Counted from the first letter of the stretch, positions 52,905 to 62,740 are shown. The stretch is DNA of 64,000 nucleotides from Jiella avicenniae (GCF_021390325.1 NZ_JAJUWU010000021.1:27700-91699), one strand, 5' to 3'. Made by a program: numbers and translations. Notes: generated by a model from the letters alone, not told the origin.

Positions 52905-53939
52905 TCAATTTCCGATCGCCGAGTTCTGGTCGGCGGCGGGATTGGCCGGGGGAGAGACCGCCGGCGTCGCCGTGTCGGCTCCCGGTGCCGGCGCGGGCTC
53001 GGGTGCCTCGGCGGCAACCGGCTCCGGCTCGGTGCCCTCGCCGGAAACGTCGCTGCAGGGGACCGGCGTCGGGCGGTTGCCGAAGTCGTCGAGGCCGGTA
53101 TTGGCCGGCCGGGGATCGGCGATTCCTTCCGTCCCCGCGCAGTCGTCGGCAACGGTCGGCGAGGCTTCGGCAGCGCCGTATTCGGCGAGACCGAGATCCT
53201 CGGCGCTGGGGGCGGGGCCCTTGTGATAGGTGGCCCGCGGCGCCTCGAAACGCTCCGCCGTCGGTCCGGAATAGCCGTCCTCGATCAGGGTGATCTCGAC
53301 GCGGCGATTGATGCCGTCGCGCGGCCGGCGCCGGTCGGCGAGGCGCGTCTCGCCGAAGCCGACGACGATCAGCCGGTCGGGATCGATGCGGAAGTTCTTC
53401 ACCAGATAGCGCTTGGCCGACAGTGCCCGGCTTTCCGAGAGCCACTGGTTGTAGGCTTCCTTGCCCGCGGCGTCGGTGTGGCCGGCAATGAGGTACTGGC
53501 TGCCCTCGAGCTCGCTCGCCTCCAGCGCGTAACCGAGATCGTCGAGGACCTCGGCCGTTTCGCGGGTGATGTCGAAGCTGTCGAAATCGTAGTAGACGGC
53601 GAGGTCGACCGAATGGTTGTAGTTCAGGATGACCTTCTTCATGCCGTGCCGGCCGGGAAGCGGGATCTCCATCTGGATGATCCGGTTCGCATAGGCGGCG
53701 TCGTCGTAGCGGCTGCGCGCGGCGGGGCGCAGGGTCTTGATGATGCGCTCGGCCCGCTCCGTCATCTCGTGCGGCTTGGTCTGCTGGGCGATTGCGACCG
53801 GTCCGATGCCGAGGGCCGACGGTGCCGCCGAGGCCATCGTCGTCGCCAGCAGCAGCCGCGCCAGAGTGCCGGCGCGCTGCGTGCCGGGCCTTGCCGGGCT
53901 GCTGCCCGTTCCGATTGTCGAACCCGTCATCCTTGCCAT
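52905..53939 (-). CDS. OmpA-domain protein with Pro/Ala-rich tail
   Basis: A 344-residue exported protein. After a signal region, residues about 105-215 form an OmpA-like peptidoglycan-binding domain: VDLAVYYDFDSFDITRETAE, LIAGHTDAAGKEAYNQWLSE, SAKRYLVKNFRIDPDRLIVV and DRRRPRDGINRRVEITLIE. The last 100 residues are low-complexity Pro/Ala/Glu-rich. It probably tethers the envelope system to the cell wall. ATG 53939 chosen; a second Met lies three codons on. Confidence 0.88.
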   Translation of the reverse strand: MARMTGSTIGTGSSPARPGTQRAGTLARLLLATTMASAAPSALGIGPVAIAQQTKPHEMTERAERIIKTLRPAARSRYDDAAYANRIIQMEIPLPGRHGMKKVILNYNHSVDLAVYYDFDSFDITRETAEVLDDLGYALEASELEGSQYLIAGHTDAAGKEAYNQWLSESRALSAKRYLVKNFRIDPDRLIVVGFGETRLADRRRPRDGINRRVEITLIEDGYSGPTAERFEAPRATYHKGPAPSAEDLGLAEYGAAEASPTVADDCAGTEGIADPRPANTGLDDFGNRPTPVPCSDVSGEGTEPEPVAAEAPEPAPAPGADTATPAVSPPANPAADQNSAIGN

Positions 53940-54009
53940 TGTCCTCAGCCTTTTGATGCGGTTGATCGGTCGTTTCTCGAAGTGGAAGGGCCAGAGCGCT
54001 TCCTGGGCC

Positions 54010-55068
54010 TCACTGGCCGAGAATGTCGTTGTATGGTTTGGCCGCGCCGCTGCCGCCGATGGTTTCGTTCTGGCTCGCGCCCGCCGCCGGCTGCCGGCCG
54101 CCCGCGGCCTTCGACGGGATGGGCTGGCCGGTGGTCGCCGCCGGCGTCGCGGTGGTGGACGATGCCGCCGAGGGCGCACTGGCGACCGCGGCGCCTCCAC
54201 CGGCTGCCGGGGAAAGGTGGAGGAAGGCGCTCTCGCCGATGATGTCGACGGTGTTCGAGCCTTCGTTGAAGCTCGACGGATCGTTCTCGTTCAGGCCGCC
54301 CGAGTGGTGGATGCCGACCACCTGCCGGTCCGAATTGAAGATCAGGGCGCCGGAGGAACCGGGCAGCGTGTCGCAGCGGTGCCGCAGGAGCGGACCGTCC
54401 TCCTGCTTGTCGGCGGCATAGCAGCGGAACTGCGTCATCATCTTCGGCTGGCCGGCCGGATGGTGGACGACGATGAGGCGCTCCAGGGGCCGAGTGCGCT
54501 CGCGCGAGAACGGCACCGGCAGGAGGTCGGCCGGAGGGGCGCCGGCGAGGCGCGACAGCGAATAGTCGAGCTTCGGATCGTTCTCGACCGGGGTGGTCTC
54601 GACCGGGATGCGGGTGGTCTGGCTGTCGGGACCGTAATAGTCGAGCAGAAGCGAAGCCTCGAGGACCTTGCCGGAAAAACCCGGAATGCAGTGGTAGTTG
54701 GTCAGAACCAGATTGCCCTCGACGATCGTCGCGGTGCAGGTGGAGAGAAATTCCTTGCCGTTCTCCTCGACTTTCAGGTCGAGCCGGCCGATGGCCCGGG
54801 AAAGCCGACGCATCGGGTCGTCGTCGCGCAGTAGGCCGATCGGTTCGAAGACGTTCTGCCGGTCGACGACGTCGCGGGCCGCGTCGCCGAGCGACTGGCG
54901 GAGCGGCAGGACGACCTTGCCGTAATCTTCGGCCGGCAGCTTGAAGTCGATCGCCGAGGCTGTCGGGGCGAAAGCCGCGCTGCCGAGCATCGCGGCGGCG
55001 AGGACGGCCGCGAAGCGGCGCTTGCGGGACTTGCCGAGGCGGCAGAGGTCGTCGAGGGGGCGTGCCAT
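54010..55068 (-). CDS. Trypsin-like serine protease (S1 family), exported
   Basis: A 352-residue exported protease. The signal peptide ends near APTASA. The catalytic triad fits His126 (LVLTNYHCIPG), Asp168 (KLDYSLSRL) and Ser239 (DTLPGSSGALIFNSDRQVVG), the pattern of bacterial trypsin-like peptidases. The last 75 residues are Ala/Pro/Thr/Gly-rich. Placement between an OmpA-domain protein and another secreted protein supports a periplasmic role. Confidence 0.9.
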   Translation of the reverse strand: MARPLDDLCRLGKSRKRRFAAVLAAAMLGSAAFAPTASAIDFKLPAEDYGKVVLPLRQSLGDAARDVVDRQNVFEPIGLLRDDDPMRRLSRAIGRLDLKVEENGKEFLSTCTATIVEGNLVLTNYHCIPGFSGKVLEASLLLDYYGPDSQTTRIPVETTPVENDPKLDYSLSRLAGAPPADLLPVPFSRERTRPLERLIVVHHPAGQPKMMTQFRCYAADKQEDGPLLRHRCDTLPGSSGALIFNSDRQVVGIHHSGGLNENDPSSFNEGSNTVDIIGESAFLHLSPAAGGGAAVASAPSAASSTTATPAATTGQPIPSKAAGGRQPAAGASQNETIGGSGAAKPYNDILGQ

Positions 55069-55079
55069 GGCTGGTCTCC

Positions 55080-55817
55080 TCAGCTTCCGGGTTTGCTCTT
55101 GTTGGCCAGCCTGAGCGCGAAGCTCTCGACGGTCGGGGAGGCGGCGTCGATCTGGTCGTCCCACACCGCCTCGACGGCCACCGTCAGGGCCTTGACGTCG
55201 AGCGGCCGGATCGGCGTCATGATCTCGCGGCCGGGACCGAGCGCGATGCCGGAGTTCAGCCGGCTGTCCGCGACGATGGCGACGGTCTTCAGCTCCTCGC
55301 CGACGCGCACCACGACGGTCCGCCGGTCGGATTCGTTGCGGATGCCGAGAAGGCAGAGTTCGCCGAGATCGAAATCCAGCGTGCCGTCGACGTTCGGGCT
55401 GTGACGAACCCGCGTCGAGGGGCGGATGTCGAAAAGGACGTCCTGGCACTTTTCGCCCGGCAGCGGATGCACCGAGATCACCGAAAGGTTCTCCACCGGG
55501 TGCTCGCTGGTCAGCCAGCGCTCGTCGTTGCCCGGGCGGAGCGGAGCGACCGGCATGGCCTGCCCCTGCGATGGGACGTCCGCCTGCTGCCCCGCCGCGC
55601 CGGGAAAGGGCGCGGAGCGCAGGCCGGGCGTGCCGCCGGCGCCGTCTGCGGCCGGCGTTTCCCCGCCGAGAATGGCGTTGACGTCGCTCTGCGCGAGTGC
55701 CGGAAGCGAAAGGCACGGCGCGAGGATCGATACGAAGCCGGCAAGACCCGCGGAGACGGTCCGCAGCCGGCGCGGCCGGGCGATCGAACGCCGATCTGAG
55801 CGGTATCCTGCGGTCAT
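55080..55817 (-). CDS. Secreted hypothetical protein
   Basis: A 245-residue exported protein; a basic N-terminus leads into a hydrophobic signal ending at LSLPALAQ. I do not recognise the family. A Gly/Pro-rich linker (residues about 45-90) precedes a beta-rich domain with two cysteine-containing segments, PLPGEKCQDVLFDIRPSTRV and GELCLLGIRNESDRRTVVVR. The end is 11 bp from the trypsin-like gene start, indicating co-expression. Confidence 0.75.
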   Translation of the reverse strand: MTAGYRSDRRSIARPRRLRTVSAGLAGFVSILAPCLSLPALAQSDVNAILGGETPAADGAGGTPGLRSAPFPGAAGQQADVPSQGQAMPVAPLRPGNDERWLTSEHPVENLSVISVHPLPGEKCQDVLFDIRPSTRVRHSPNVDGTLDFDLGELCLLGIRNESDRRTVVVRVGEELKTVAIVADSRLNSGIALGPGREIMTPIRPLDVKALTVAVEAVWDDQIDAASPTVESFALRLANKSKPGS

Positions 55818-55857
55818 GCCGGTCCTCCCATCTCCCAGCTCGCCGAAAACCGGCCGT

Positions 55858-57033
55858 CTATCTGATCGCGATCGAAACGCGGTTTTCCCGTCCGCTGGAG
55901 TCGCGCGTCCTGGCCTCGGCCTCGAGCGGGGTCGGCGGTCGGGCAAAATACAGAAGGGTGGTTTCGCCGGAGGACAGGTCCCCGCCGGAGAGCACCGACG
56001 CCCCGCCGGGAATGGCGAGACTGGTCAGCCGGGCGTCGACGAAAAGCTTCTGCGCCTGATCCGAGAGATTGCGCAGCCTGAGACCACACAGACCCTCGCT
56101 CGCCCTCAGCGCGAAACCGCCGGGAACGCGACTGGCCGGCTCGATCGCCAATTGCCCGCCGCTGTAGATCTTTTCCTGACATGCCGCTCTGTTCTCCGCA
56201 TAGAGCCCGTCCACCGCGAGGCTTTCGCTCGCGGCGAGAACGGCCCGTTCGGGCTCATGCCCCTTGTCGAGAGCGGGAGTGGAATGCTCAGAGAAGAAAA
56301 GCGCGCTGCCGGCGGCGGCGAGTGCGAGGAAGGCGGTGCCGCCGAGGCCGAGGATGAGGCGGCCCCGCTGCGAACGCGTGCTCCGGCCATCTTCGGTCAG
56401 ACCGCTCGATGCCGTATCGTGGCGTTCCGGAAAATGGCGGGGTTCGGGGGGCCTGTCGTCCTCGACGTCGGGTGCGCCGCCGTCGAGCTCGATGCCGAAG
56501 GCAGCCATCACATCCGCCAGCGAAGCGGCGATCGTCAGTTCGGCGCCGAATTCTGCGGCGAAGGCCTCGATCTGGCTGCGCTCTCCTGAACTTTGCGGCG
56601 GCGGCACGACCATCACCGTCTTGAGGCCGTCGGCCTCGGCTTCGCGAAACAGCGGCCGCGACAGTTCGAGCTTCAGCGGGACGTGGTAGTCGGCGGTCTG
56701 GGGGTTGAGATCGGCGTCGACCATCCCCGTTGCCCAGACGAGCGTCGGCTCGCCGTCTTCCAATCGCCCGGCAGCCTCGACGAGGTGAGCGATGAGCACC
56801 GGCAATTCCCAGGAGCGGCCACAGTCCAGCGCATCGGAAAGGCTGAGTTCGGTGGAGGGCAGGTCGGCCACGACGAGGCGCAGCGGGCCGTTGACGAAAC
56901 GGTGGTAGTCCGAGGAAAGGGCGAGCGGGCGAAAGTCGCCGGCGATCGCCATGTAGCTTGCGGGAACCCGCGGACGACGCTTGATGGCCCGGAGATCGAC
57001 CGGCTTGGCCGTGGTCGGAATGATGACACGCAT
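55858..57033 (-). CDS. Single-pass membrane protein with Lon-protease-like N-terminal domain
   Basis: A 391-residue protein. Residues about 40-175 (GRSWELPVLIAHLVEAAGRL, TLVWATGMVDADLN, then VPLKLELSRPLFREAEADGL with KTVMVVPPPQSSG) follow the order of Lon/S16 proteolytic domains: Ser region, TG-type strand, Lys region, final strand. One transmembrane helix (LILGLGGTAFLALAAAGSAL, about residue 235) leads to a C-terminal beta domain with two or three cysteines, presumably periplasmic. An upstream in-frame start at 57135 is possible. The Lon-like assignment is inference from pattern; activity is uncertain. Confidence 0.6.
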   Translation of the reverse strand: MRVIIPTTAKPVDLRAIKRRPRVPASYMAIAGDFRPLALSSDYHRFVNGPLRLVVADLPSTELSLSDALDCGRSWELPVLIAHLVEAAGRLEDGEPTLVWATGMVDADLNPQTADYHVPLKLELSRPLFREAEADGLKTVMVVPPPQSSGERSQIEAFAAEFGAELTIAASLADVMAAFGIELDGGAPDVEDDRPPEPRHFPERHDTASSGLTEDGRSTRSQRGRLILGLGGTAFLALAAAGSALFFSEHSTPALDKGHEPERAVLAASESLAVDGLYAENRAACQEKIYSGGQLAIEPASRVPGGFALRASEGLCGLRLRNLSDQAQKLFVDARLTSLAIPGGASVLSGGDLSSGETTLLYFARPPTPLEAEARTRDSSGRENRVSIAIR

Positions 57034-57217
57034 ACACTTTCGCGCGTTGCCGTTCGCCGCGAAACGCGCCGCATCGAAAACGGGGTCGGAAGCCGGACTG
57101 TGCGCGAATTGACGCACGGTTTCAAGCGCTCGCATCCGGTTCTTCTCGACACCTTCCTCGCAGATTCCCGTCGGATACCTGAACTTCCGAAGAGAAAATG
57201 CGGTGATTTCAGTTCAC

Positions 57218-57757
57218 TTACGAAAGATAGATCTCCGTCGTGGGATCCTTCAGGAATTCGATCGTCCTGAAGTCGCCGGCCGACCGCGGATCGAGCCCGA
57301 TCTGCAGGATGCCGCCGATAGGATTACCCAAGGGAATGTCGAGTGACAATCTCTTTTCTTCGTGGATCAAGGTAAGGTGACGGGGCAACTCACCGTCCGC
57401 ATTGGGAGAAACGATCACGAAGACGGCGTCGCTCTCCTCGACGAGTTCCAGCCGGAAGCCGCCGACGGTGCGGGCGACGTCGGTTTCGGTGCTGGCGGCC
57501 CGGGCGACCGTGGAGAAGGCGAGGCTGCGGCTCTGGAGATATTGTCGCCGCAGCCGCAACAGCCCGATCGGGATCGGCGCACCGGAGGTCTCGGTGACGT
57601 GTCCGGCGAGAAACGCCGCGACGTCGAGGCGGCCGGCGCCCTCGGTCCCTTCGGCGCCGTGGCCGGCGAGATCCCGGGCGGCGCGGCGATCGACGAAACG
57701 GCGCTCTGCCGCCTCGAGAAGTTCCGGCGAGGTGATCTGGTCGAGGCGGATCGTCAT
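57218..57757 (-). CDS. Hypothetical protein of the envelope-protease cluster
   Basis: A 179-residue soluble protein without a signal peptide. I do not recognise it. The N-terminal third is helical (ITSPELLEAAERRFVDRRAA), followed by a beta-rich part (GGFRLELVEESDAVFVIVSP, RHLTLIHEEKRLSLDIPLG) ending in DFRTIEFLKDPTTEIYLS. It lies between the 493-residue unknown gene and the Lon-like gene and presumably works in the cytoplasm with them. Confidence 0.7.
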   Translation of the reverse strand: MTIRLDQITSPELLEAAERRFVDRRAARDLAGHGAEGTEGAGRLDVAAFLAGHVTETSGAPIPIGLLRLRRQYLQSRSLAFSTVARAASTETDVARTVGGFRLELVEESDAVFVIVSPNADGELPRHLTLIHEEKRLSLDIPLGNPIGGILQIGLDPRSAGDFRTIEFLKDPTTEIYLS

Positions 57758-57867
57758 GGTGTCATCCCTTTCAGCTTGGTCCTCTGCGGGACCTTCGGTC
57801 TCGAGCAGGGCGGTCGTCGTTCGTCTGGGCTGCCGGGTCTGCCGATCGGCAGTCGGCGGCGGAGAAT

Positions 57868-59349
57868 TCAGTCGGCGTAGAGGCGGCTGAGATGGGCCGC
57901 GAACTTCGCCCTGTCGGCCTCGAAGCCGGCATCGAGATCGCCGCTCGGCCCCGCCTGGCCGCGGGCGGCAGCGCGAAAGGCGCCGAGGGTGCGAGCCAGG
58001 GCCATCAGGGCACGCTCGACCCTTGCGAAGGCCAGCGCGAGCTCCTCGCGCGGCTTCGCCAGCGATTGGCTGCGCCGCGCCTTCAGAAGCTGCACGCCCT
58101 CGGCCCGGATGGCATCGGCCCGGGCATTGCCCGTCGCTTCCTCCGACCGGACGGCGAAGGCGATCTTCAGCCATTCGGTCATCGCGGCCTCGAGTTCACC
58201 GACTTCGCCCATGAGCACGCCGTAGCGCCGGGCTTCGATGCAGGTGACCCGCTCCTTCAGCGAGAGCGTGGCCTTTCCCGTCCTCAAGGAATTGGAAAGC
58301 GCAGACTGGATCGGGTGGAACGCGAGGAGCCTCAGCGTCGCCAGCGGCAGGCTGCAGCCGAAGGCGCCGGCCGAGACGATCGGCGCGGCCAGCATCTCCT
58401 CGCGCTTCTTGATCAGCTTGACCTCGCTCTCGGCGATCGCCTTCAATGCCGCGACGGTCGCATCCTCGCCGCCGCCATAGGCGGCCGCCGCCTGTTCGAC
58501 GTCGTCGGTGATGTCGCCCGTCCCTTCCTCCTCGTCCGCTTCTTCGAAGTCGAAGGGATCGACGAAGTCGACCGACAGCTCGCCCGCAAGGCCGGGCGCG
58601 TCGATCTCGCCGGCGCGCCGCATCGCCGCCCGCGAACGGGCGTCCGCGAGCGCGTCGACATAGTCCTTCAGGGCGAAATAGCTCGCCTGATAGGTCTTGA
58701 AGTGGCCGTTGGTCTCGGCCGACCAGAAGTCGAAGACGGTGTCGTCGGTGATCACGTCGCCGACCGCGGCGAGATAGGCCCTCAGGATCGAGAAGGCCGA
58801 GGTGGCGTGTCCGTCGTCGAAATGGTCGGCCCGGTAGCGGTAGAGGATCCTGGCGATCGTCTTCACCGCCGTGTCGGTCGCCGTCTTGTCGGCGAGGCCG
58901 CCTTTCAGGCAGGCGTCGAGCAGGGCGGCGACCTCGCCGGAATGGGCAAAGCCGTCGCAGGTGATCAGGAATTCGAGGTATTTCTGCAGGAGCTTCAGCC
59001 GGAAGCGGTCGAGCATCAGGCCGCCGCCGGGAAGCTTCAGATGGTAGGAGCCGCTTTCGTTGGCGGAAACGGCCGGATGACGGCAGGCGGCGAGATGGGA
59101 GAACACCTCGTTCGCCGGCATCCAGAGGAAGTCGAGCGAACTGGCGAGTCCCGCCCCGGTTTCGCCGAACAGCGCCAGCGTGCCGGCCAGCGCCCAGACC
59201 GGCTTGTCGCGATTGGCGCCCCAGCCATTGGCGATCATCTGGGCGAGGGCGAGGCGGAAACGGTCGGAGGCGTCGGTGCCGTCGACGAGGGCCTCGAATT
59301 CCGACCGGGCGGTCTCGGACCAGGTGAAGAGCGTGTCGGGCTGCCCCAT
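57868..59349 (-). CDS. Large hypothetical cytoplasmic protein
   Basis: A 493-residue, mostly helical protein of unrecognised family, beginning at ATG 59349 behind AAGGGG. Distinctive parts are WSETARSEFEALVDGTDASD at the N-terminus, an acidic stretch FEEADEEEGTGDITDD near residue 270 and a helical C-terminus. There is no signal or membrane helix. It is encoded directly after the caspase-family gene, a position often taken by partners or substrates. Confidence 0.75.
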   Translation of the reverse strand: MGQPDTLFTWSETARSEFEALVDGTDASDRFRLALAQMIANGWGANRDKPVWALAGTLALFGETGAGLASSLDFLWMPANEVFSHLAACRHPAVSANESGSYHLKLPGGGLMLDRFRLKLLQKYLEFLITCDGFAHSGEVAALLDACLKGGLADKTATDTAVKTIARILYRYRADHFDDGHATSAFSILRAYLAAVGDVITDDTVFDFWSAETNGHFKTYQASYFALKDYVDALADARSRAAMRRAGEIDAPGLAGELSVDFVDPFDFEEADEEEGTGDITDDVEQAAAAYGGGEDATVAALKAIAESEVKLIKKREEMLAAPIVSAGAFGCSLPLATLRLLAFHPIQSALSNSLRTGKATLSLKERVTCIEARRYGVLMGEVGELEAAMTEWLKIAFAVRSEEATGNARADAIRAEGVQLLKARRSQSLAKPREELALAFARVERALMALARTLGAFRAAARGQAGPSGDLDAGFEADRAKFAAHLSRLYAD

Positions 59350-59439
59350 ACTCGTACCCCTTTGCGGTATCATCTCGATGATCGTGGCGGCCCGAGCCGC
59401 CTGCAGGCCGCTGCGGACGGCCCGGTCATGGCTCGTCCG

Positions 59440-62400
59440 TCAGCCCTTTTCGTCGAACTCCCGGACGAGCTGGCGCGCGTGATCTGCGTAGCGACCGGTC
59501 GGACGCTTCCTGAGATACTCCGCCAGCGCGTCGCGGCTGCGCTCGACCAGCACCCGCTGCCAGTCGGTCTCGTCCTGCAGCATCTCGATCCGGTCGCGGG
59601 CCTCGCGCAGATGCTTGCCGCTCGGATATTGCAGGACGTAGCGCCGGTAGGCTTCGACGGTGTGGGCGTTCGAGACTTCCTCCCAGGTGGCCTCCTGGGC
59701 GAGCAGGCTGGTCAGCCGCTCCTTGATCTCCGGGCCGTAGACGCTGGTCGGGAAGCGCGCGAGGAACGCGTCGTAGTCGGCCGGTTCGGTGGACGCCATC
59801 GCCGTCTTGTAGGCCTTGAGGTCCTCGCTCTCGGCGGCGACGGCCCGTTCCGGCGCGCCGCCTACCGGCTGGCTCGCGACCGCCGGAGCGGCGAAGTCGG
59901 GTCGGCTCTCGATCTCGGAGACGAGCTTGATCGCCTCGCCCATCTTCCGGCAGGAGCCGCAGACCGGCGGCAGGTCGTTGCAGCTCGCCAGATAGCGCAG
60001 AAGGCCGTCGTAAGAGCGGTCGGCCGGAAACTGCGCGTCGACCGTCTCGTGGGCGCGCTGGCAGATGCCGGCGACCTTCTTTTCGCCGTCGCGCTTGCGG
60101 GTGCATTCCTCGCAGTTCTGCACGTAGTACCAGAAGGCGTCGAGCGTTGCGTCCCTTTCGGCCGCCGCCCACAGCGCCTCGTCCTTCAGCGCCGCCGGAT
60201 CCGGCTGCTTCAGCTCGGCGACGCGCTTTTCGAGCGGCTCGCGGTTGCCGCAGCATTCGCATCGCTGCAGATAGGCGCCGATCTCCAGCGCGCTGCCCTT
60301 CTTGAGCAGCTCGGCCGCATGGCGCTCCTCGGCCCGGCAGATCGCCTCGCGGCGGCGTTCCGTCTGGGCGAGGTCGCGCAGTTCGTCCTTCAGCGGGCAA
60401 TAGACGCAGCCGCGCAGATAGGGCTGGACGCCGCCGAGATCCTTCGATTCCAGGATTTCCCGCGCCGTCAGGAGTTCGTAATGCTCGCGCTCCGTCGCTT
60501 CCTCGCGGCCGACGCCGTCGTCGGGCAGGGTGAAGATGACGCTTGAAGCCGCCGCGCCGTCGATCTCCGGCGTCTGCCGAAATTCCGGGCGCAACTGCTT
60601 GATCCGGCGAGACATCCGGTTGTCGAGGAAGCTCTCGAGTTCGGCAACGGTGACGCGGCCGTCCCCATTGCCGCCGAAGCGCGTCTCGTCCGCCTCGCCG
60701 TAGAGCGCCGAGACGAGCGCGTCGGTGAAGATGCCGTGGCGGTATTCGGGATCCCACACCGCGACCTGGTCGGAATGGGCGGCTGCGATCAGCGTGACCC
60801 CCTTTTCGGCCTTCAGCACCGGCGCTTCGCCGGAGGTCGGCGCGCTGACGCCGGTGACGAGATCGCCGGCGTCGGATCGGCCGGAAAAGCAGCTCTCCAG
60901 CATGACGACCACCCGGCCCCGCGGGAAGGCCTTTTCCCGCATGGCGGCGAGCTGGCCGATCAGGGTGTTGAGGTCGTAGCCGGTGAGATCGAGGCGATCC
61001 GGCCGGCTGTCGATGCCGAGGAGATAGGGGGTCCGGTCGTTGCTGCCGCCCATGAAGGAGCGCGACCCGTGGCCGACGAAATAGACATAGACCTCGGCAT
61101 CGGGGGAGGAGATCTGATTGCCGATCGTCCCAGGCTTGTCGGCATCGCCGAAGAGATATTCGAGTTCGCCCTTGGTCAGGTCCTCGTAGCGGGTGATGTT
61201 GGCCGGGGCGAGGCCGAACTGCTCGACGAAGAGTTTCTCGACCGCGCTGGCGTCGTTGCCGGCGAAGCGCACGTCCTCGGCATAGCGGTAGTCGTGATTG
61301 GCGATGACGAAGAGGTGGCGCTGCGGCGGGCGGCCGTCGTCGGCGCCGGTGCTCTCCTCGGCCACGGCCGATCCACCTTCGGTCGTGGCGACCGGTCGGT
61401 CGGACGAACCCGGGTTCACCGGGGTCGGGCCGGTCTCGGGCGCGGCTTTCGCCCCGGCCGGCGCTGCGGCAGGGGGCGCGCTCGTCACGGCGGGCGGGGC
61501 GGCTGCGGCGGTGGCCTCGACGACGGTTTCGGGGCGGCAGCCGTCGAGCATTCCCGGATCGGCGACGGCGAGGGCCTGCCGTCGGGCGAGGACGGTGTTG
61601 CCCGTGCGGATGGTGATCGTCAGGTCGACGGTGCGGCCGTCCGTGGCGGGCAGGCGGTAATCGACGTCCATGACGACGCCTTCGGTCTTTTCGTCGCCGC
61701 TGCCGATCATCAGCGACGGCAGCGACTTGCCGTCGAGCCAGGCGGCAAGTTCGCCCTGCTGCATCTCGAAATAGGCGGTCGTGAAAGTGTCGGCGGCACG
61801 CTCCGACAGGCCGCAATTGCCGTCGACATGCACGTTCGGCCGGAAGGTCAGGCTGGTGGCGGTGGAGAGTTTCGGCGCCACGGCGGCCAGGACCGCCTGA
61901 TAGGCGCCCGACAGTTCGACGAGATCGGCGCTCGAACTCCTGAAGTCGCCGATCACGGTGAAGGACGGCATGTGCAGATTGATGCCGACGGTGCGGTTGC
62001 AGCTGTAGGAACCGCCTTCCGAGCGGGCGAAGATCGCGATGGTGAGACGGGAGACGTCGACATTCGGCCGCGACACCTGCACGGCGACGGCAAAGGTCGA
62101 GGCGTAGAGGCGGTTGACCATCTGTTCGAGCTGCCGACCGCTCTCCGCATCGAAACCGAGGATCGGCAGCAGCGCCCGGGCATTCTCGGCGGCGTTGACG
62201 TTGATCGCCAGGCCCGATCCACGGATCGCTTCCTGCAGCGCGCCGTTGATGCGCGACCTCAGGCTCTCCGAGACGTGCGGATCGCCCGCGGGAAGGCCGA
62301 GATAGGTGAGATCGTAGGGGCGGGGCGCGTCCGGGGCGATGCAGTTCGAGGTCAGGATGCCGGCGATGGCGGCCGTCACCTGGGTGCGCACCGTGTCGAC

Positions 62401-62523
62401 GACGGGGGCGCCGGCGCGCAGCCTTTCTTCGCCATGGGCATGCAGGGGGGAAAGGGCGAAGAAGAGCGGCGCCAAAACGGCGACGTGACGTAGGAGAACT
62501 CCCAGGCTTTTTACCCCGCGCAT
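59440..62523 (-). CDS. Caspase-family (C14) protein, exported, with four CxxC repeats and C-terminal TPR-like repeats
   Basis: A 1027-residue protein with signal peptide (LAPLFFALSPLHAHG). Residues about 35-330 are an unrecognised beta-rich domain, then a Pro/Ala linker. The caspase p20-like domain (about 402-615) has His485 in VYFVGHGSRSF and Cys545 in MLESCFSGRS; GNGDGRVTVAELESFL (about 619-634) resembles an EF-hand loop. Four CxxC motifs (706, 755, 804, 855) recur about every 50 residues, each after an aromatic-rich helix. The end has three repeats of the tetratricopeptide-like type (FLARFPTSVYG, YVLQYPSGKHL, YLRKRPTGRYA). It begins the protease cluster. Confidence 0.88.
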   Translation of the reverse strand: MRGVKSLGVLLRHVAVLAPLFFALSPLHAHGEERLRAGAPVVDTVRTQVTAAIAGILTSNCIAPDAPRPYDLTYLGLPAGDPHVSESLRSRINGALQEAIRGSGLAINVNAAENARALLPILGFDAESGRQLEQMVNRLYASTFAVAVQVSRPNVDVSRLTIAIFARSEGGSYSCNRTVGINLHMPSFTVIGDFRSSSADLVELSGAYQAVLAAVAPKLSTATSLTFRPNVHVDGNCGLSERAADTFTTAYFEMQQGELAAWLDGKSLPSLMIGSGDEKTEGVVMDVDYRLPATDGRTVDLTITIRTGNTVLARRQALAVADPGMLDGCRPETVVEATAAAAPPAVTSAPPAAAPAGAKAAPETGPTPVNPGSSDRPVATTEGGSAVAEESTGADDGRPPQRHLFVIANHDYRYAEDVRFAGNDASAVEKLFVEQFGLAPANITRYEDLTKGELEYLFGDADKPGTIGNQISSPDAEVYVYFVGHGSRSFMGGSNDRTPYLLGIDSRPDRLDLTGYDLNTLIGQLAAMREKAFPRGRVVVMLESCFSGRSDAGDLVTGVSAPTSGEAPVLKAEKGVTLIAAAHSDQVAVWDPEYRHGIFTDALVSALYGEADETRFGGNGDGRVTVAELESFLDNRMSRRIKQLRPEFRQTPEIDGAAASSVIFTLPDDGVGREEATEREHYELLTAREILESKDLGGVQPYLRGCVYCPLKDELRDLAQTERRREAICRAEERHAAELLKKGSALEIGAYLQRCECCGNREPLEKRVAELKQPDPAALKDEALWAAAERDATLDAFWYYVQNCEECTRKRDGEKKVAGICQRAHETVDAQFPADRSYDGLLRYLASCNDLPPVCGSCRKMGEAIKLVSEIESRPDFAAPAVASQPVGGAPERAVAAESEDLKAYKTAMASTEPADYDAFLARFPTSVYGPEIKERLTSLLAQEATWEEVSNAHTVEAYRRYVLQYPSGKHLREARDRIEMLQDETDWQRVLVERSRDALAEYLRKRPTGRYADHARQLVREFDEKG

Positions 62524-62740
62524 TGTCGTCACGTCCTCAATGCCCCGTCGAAGTTCTACCACGAAGTCGAGCGGTTGAAACCCGTCGGGAAAGTGGATCT
62601 GGAAGAGGCAGAAGGATGAACTCGGAACTCACGAAACGGAATTCCCGGTTTCCCGGAGTTTCGCGGTCATCGTCACCTCGAGGCCGTTGCGCGAACCCTT
62701 GGTGATGGGGCGCCCTGGCCTCGGGGCCCGGCCGCAAAGC

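Noticed and set aside
57892..60546. An 884-codon plus-strand open frame antisense to the 493-residue and caspase-family genes.
   Set aside because: Arg/Gly/Ala-rich antisense translation without recognisable domains; the minus-strand frames have signal peptides, ribosome sites and catalytic motifs.
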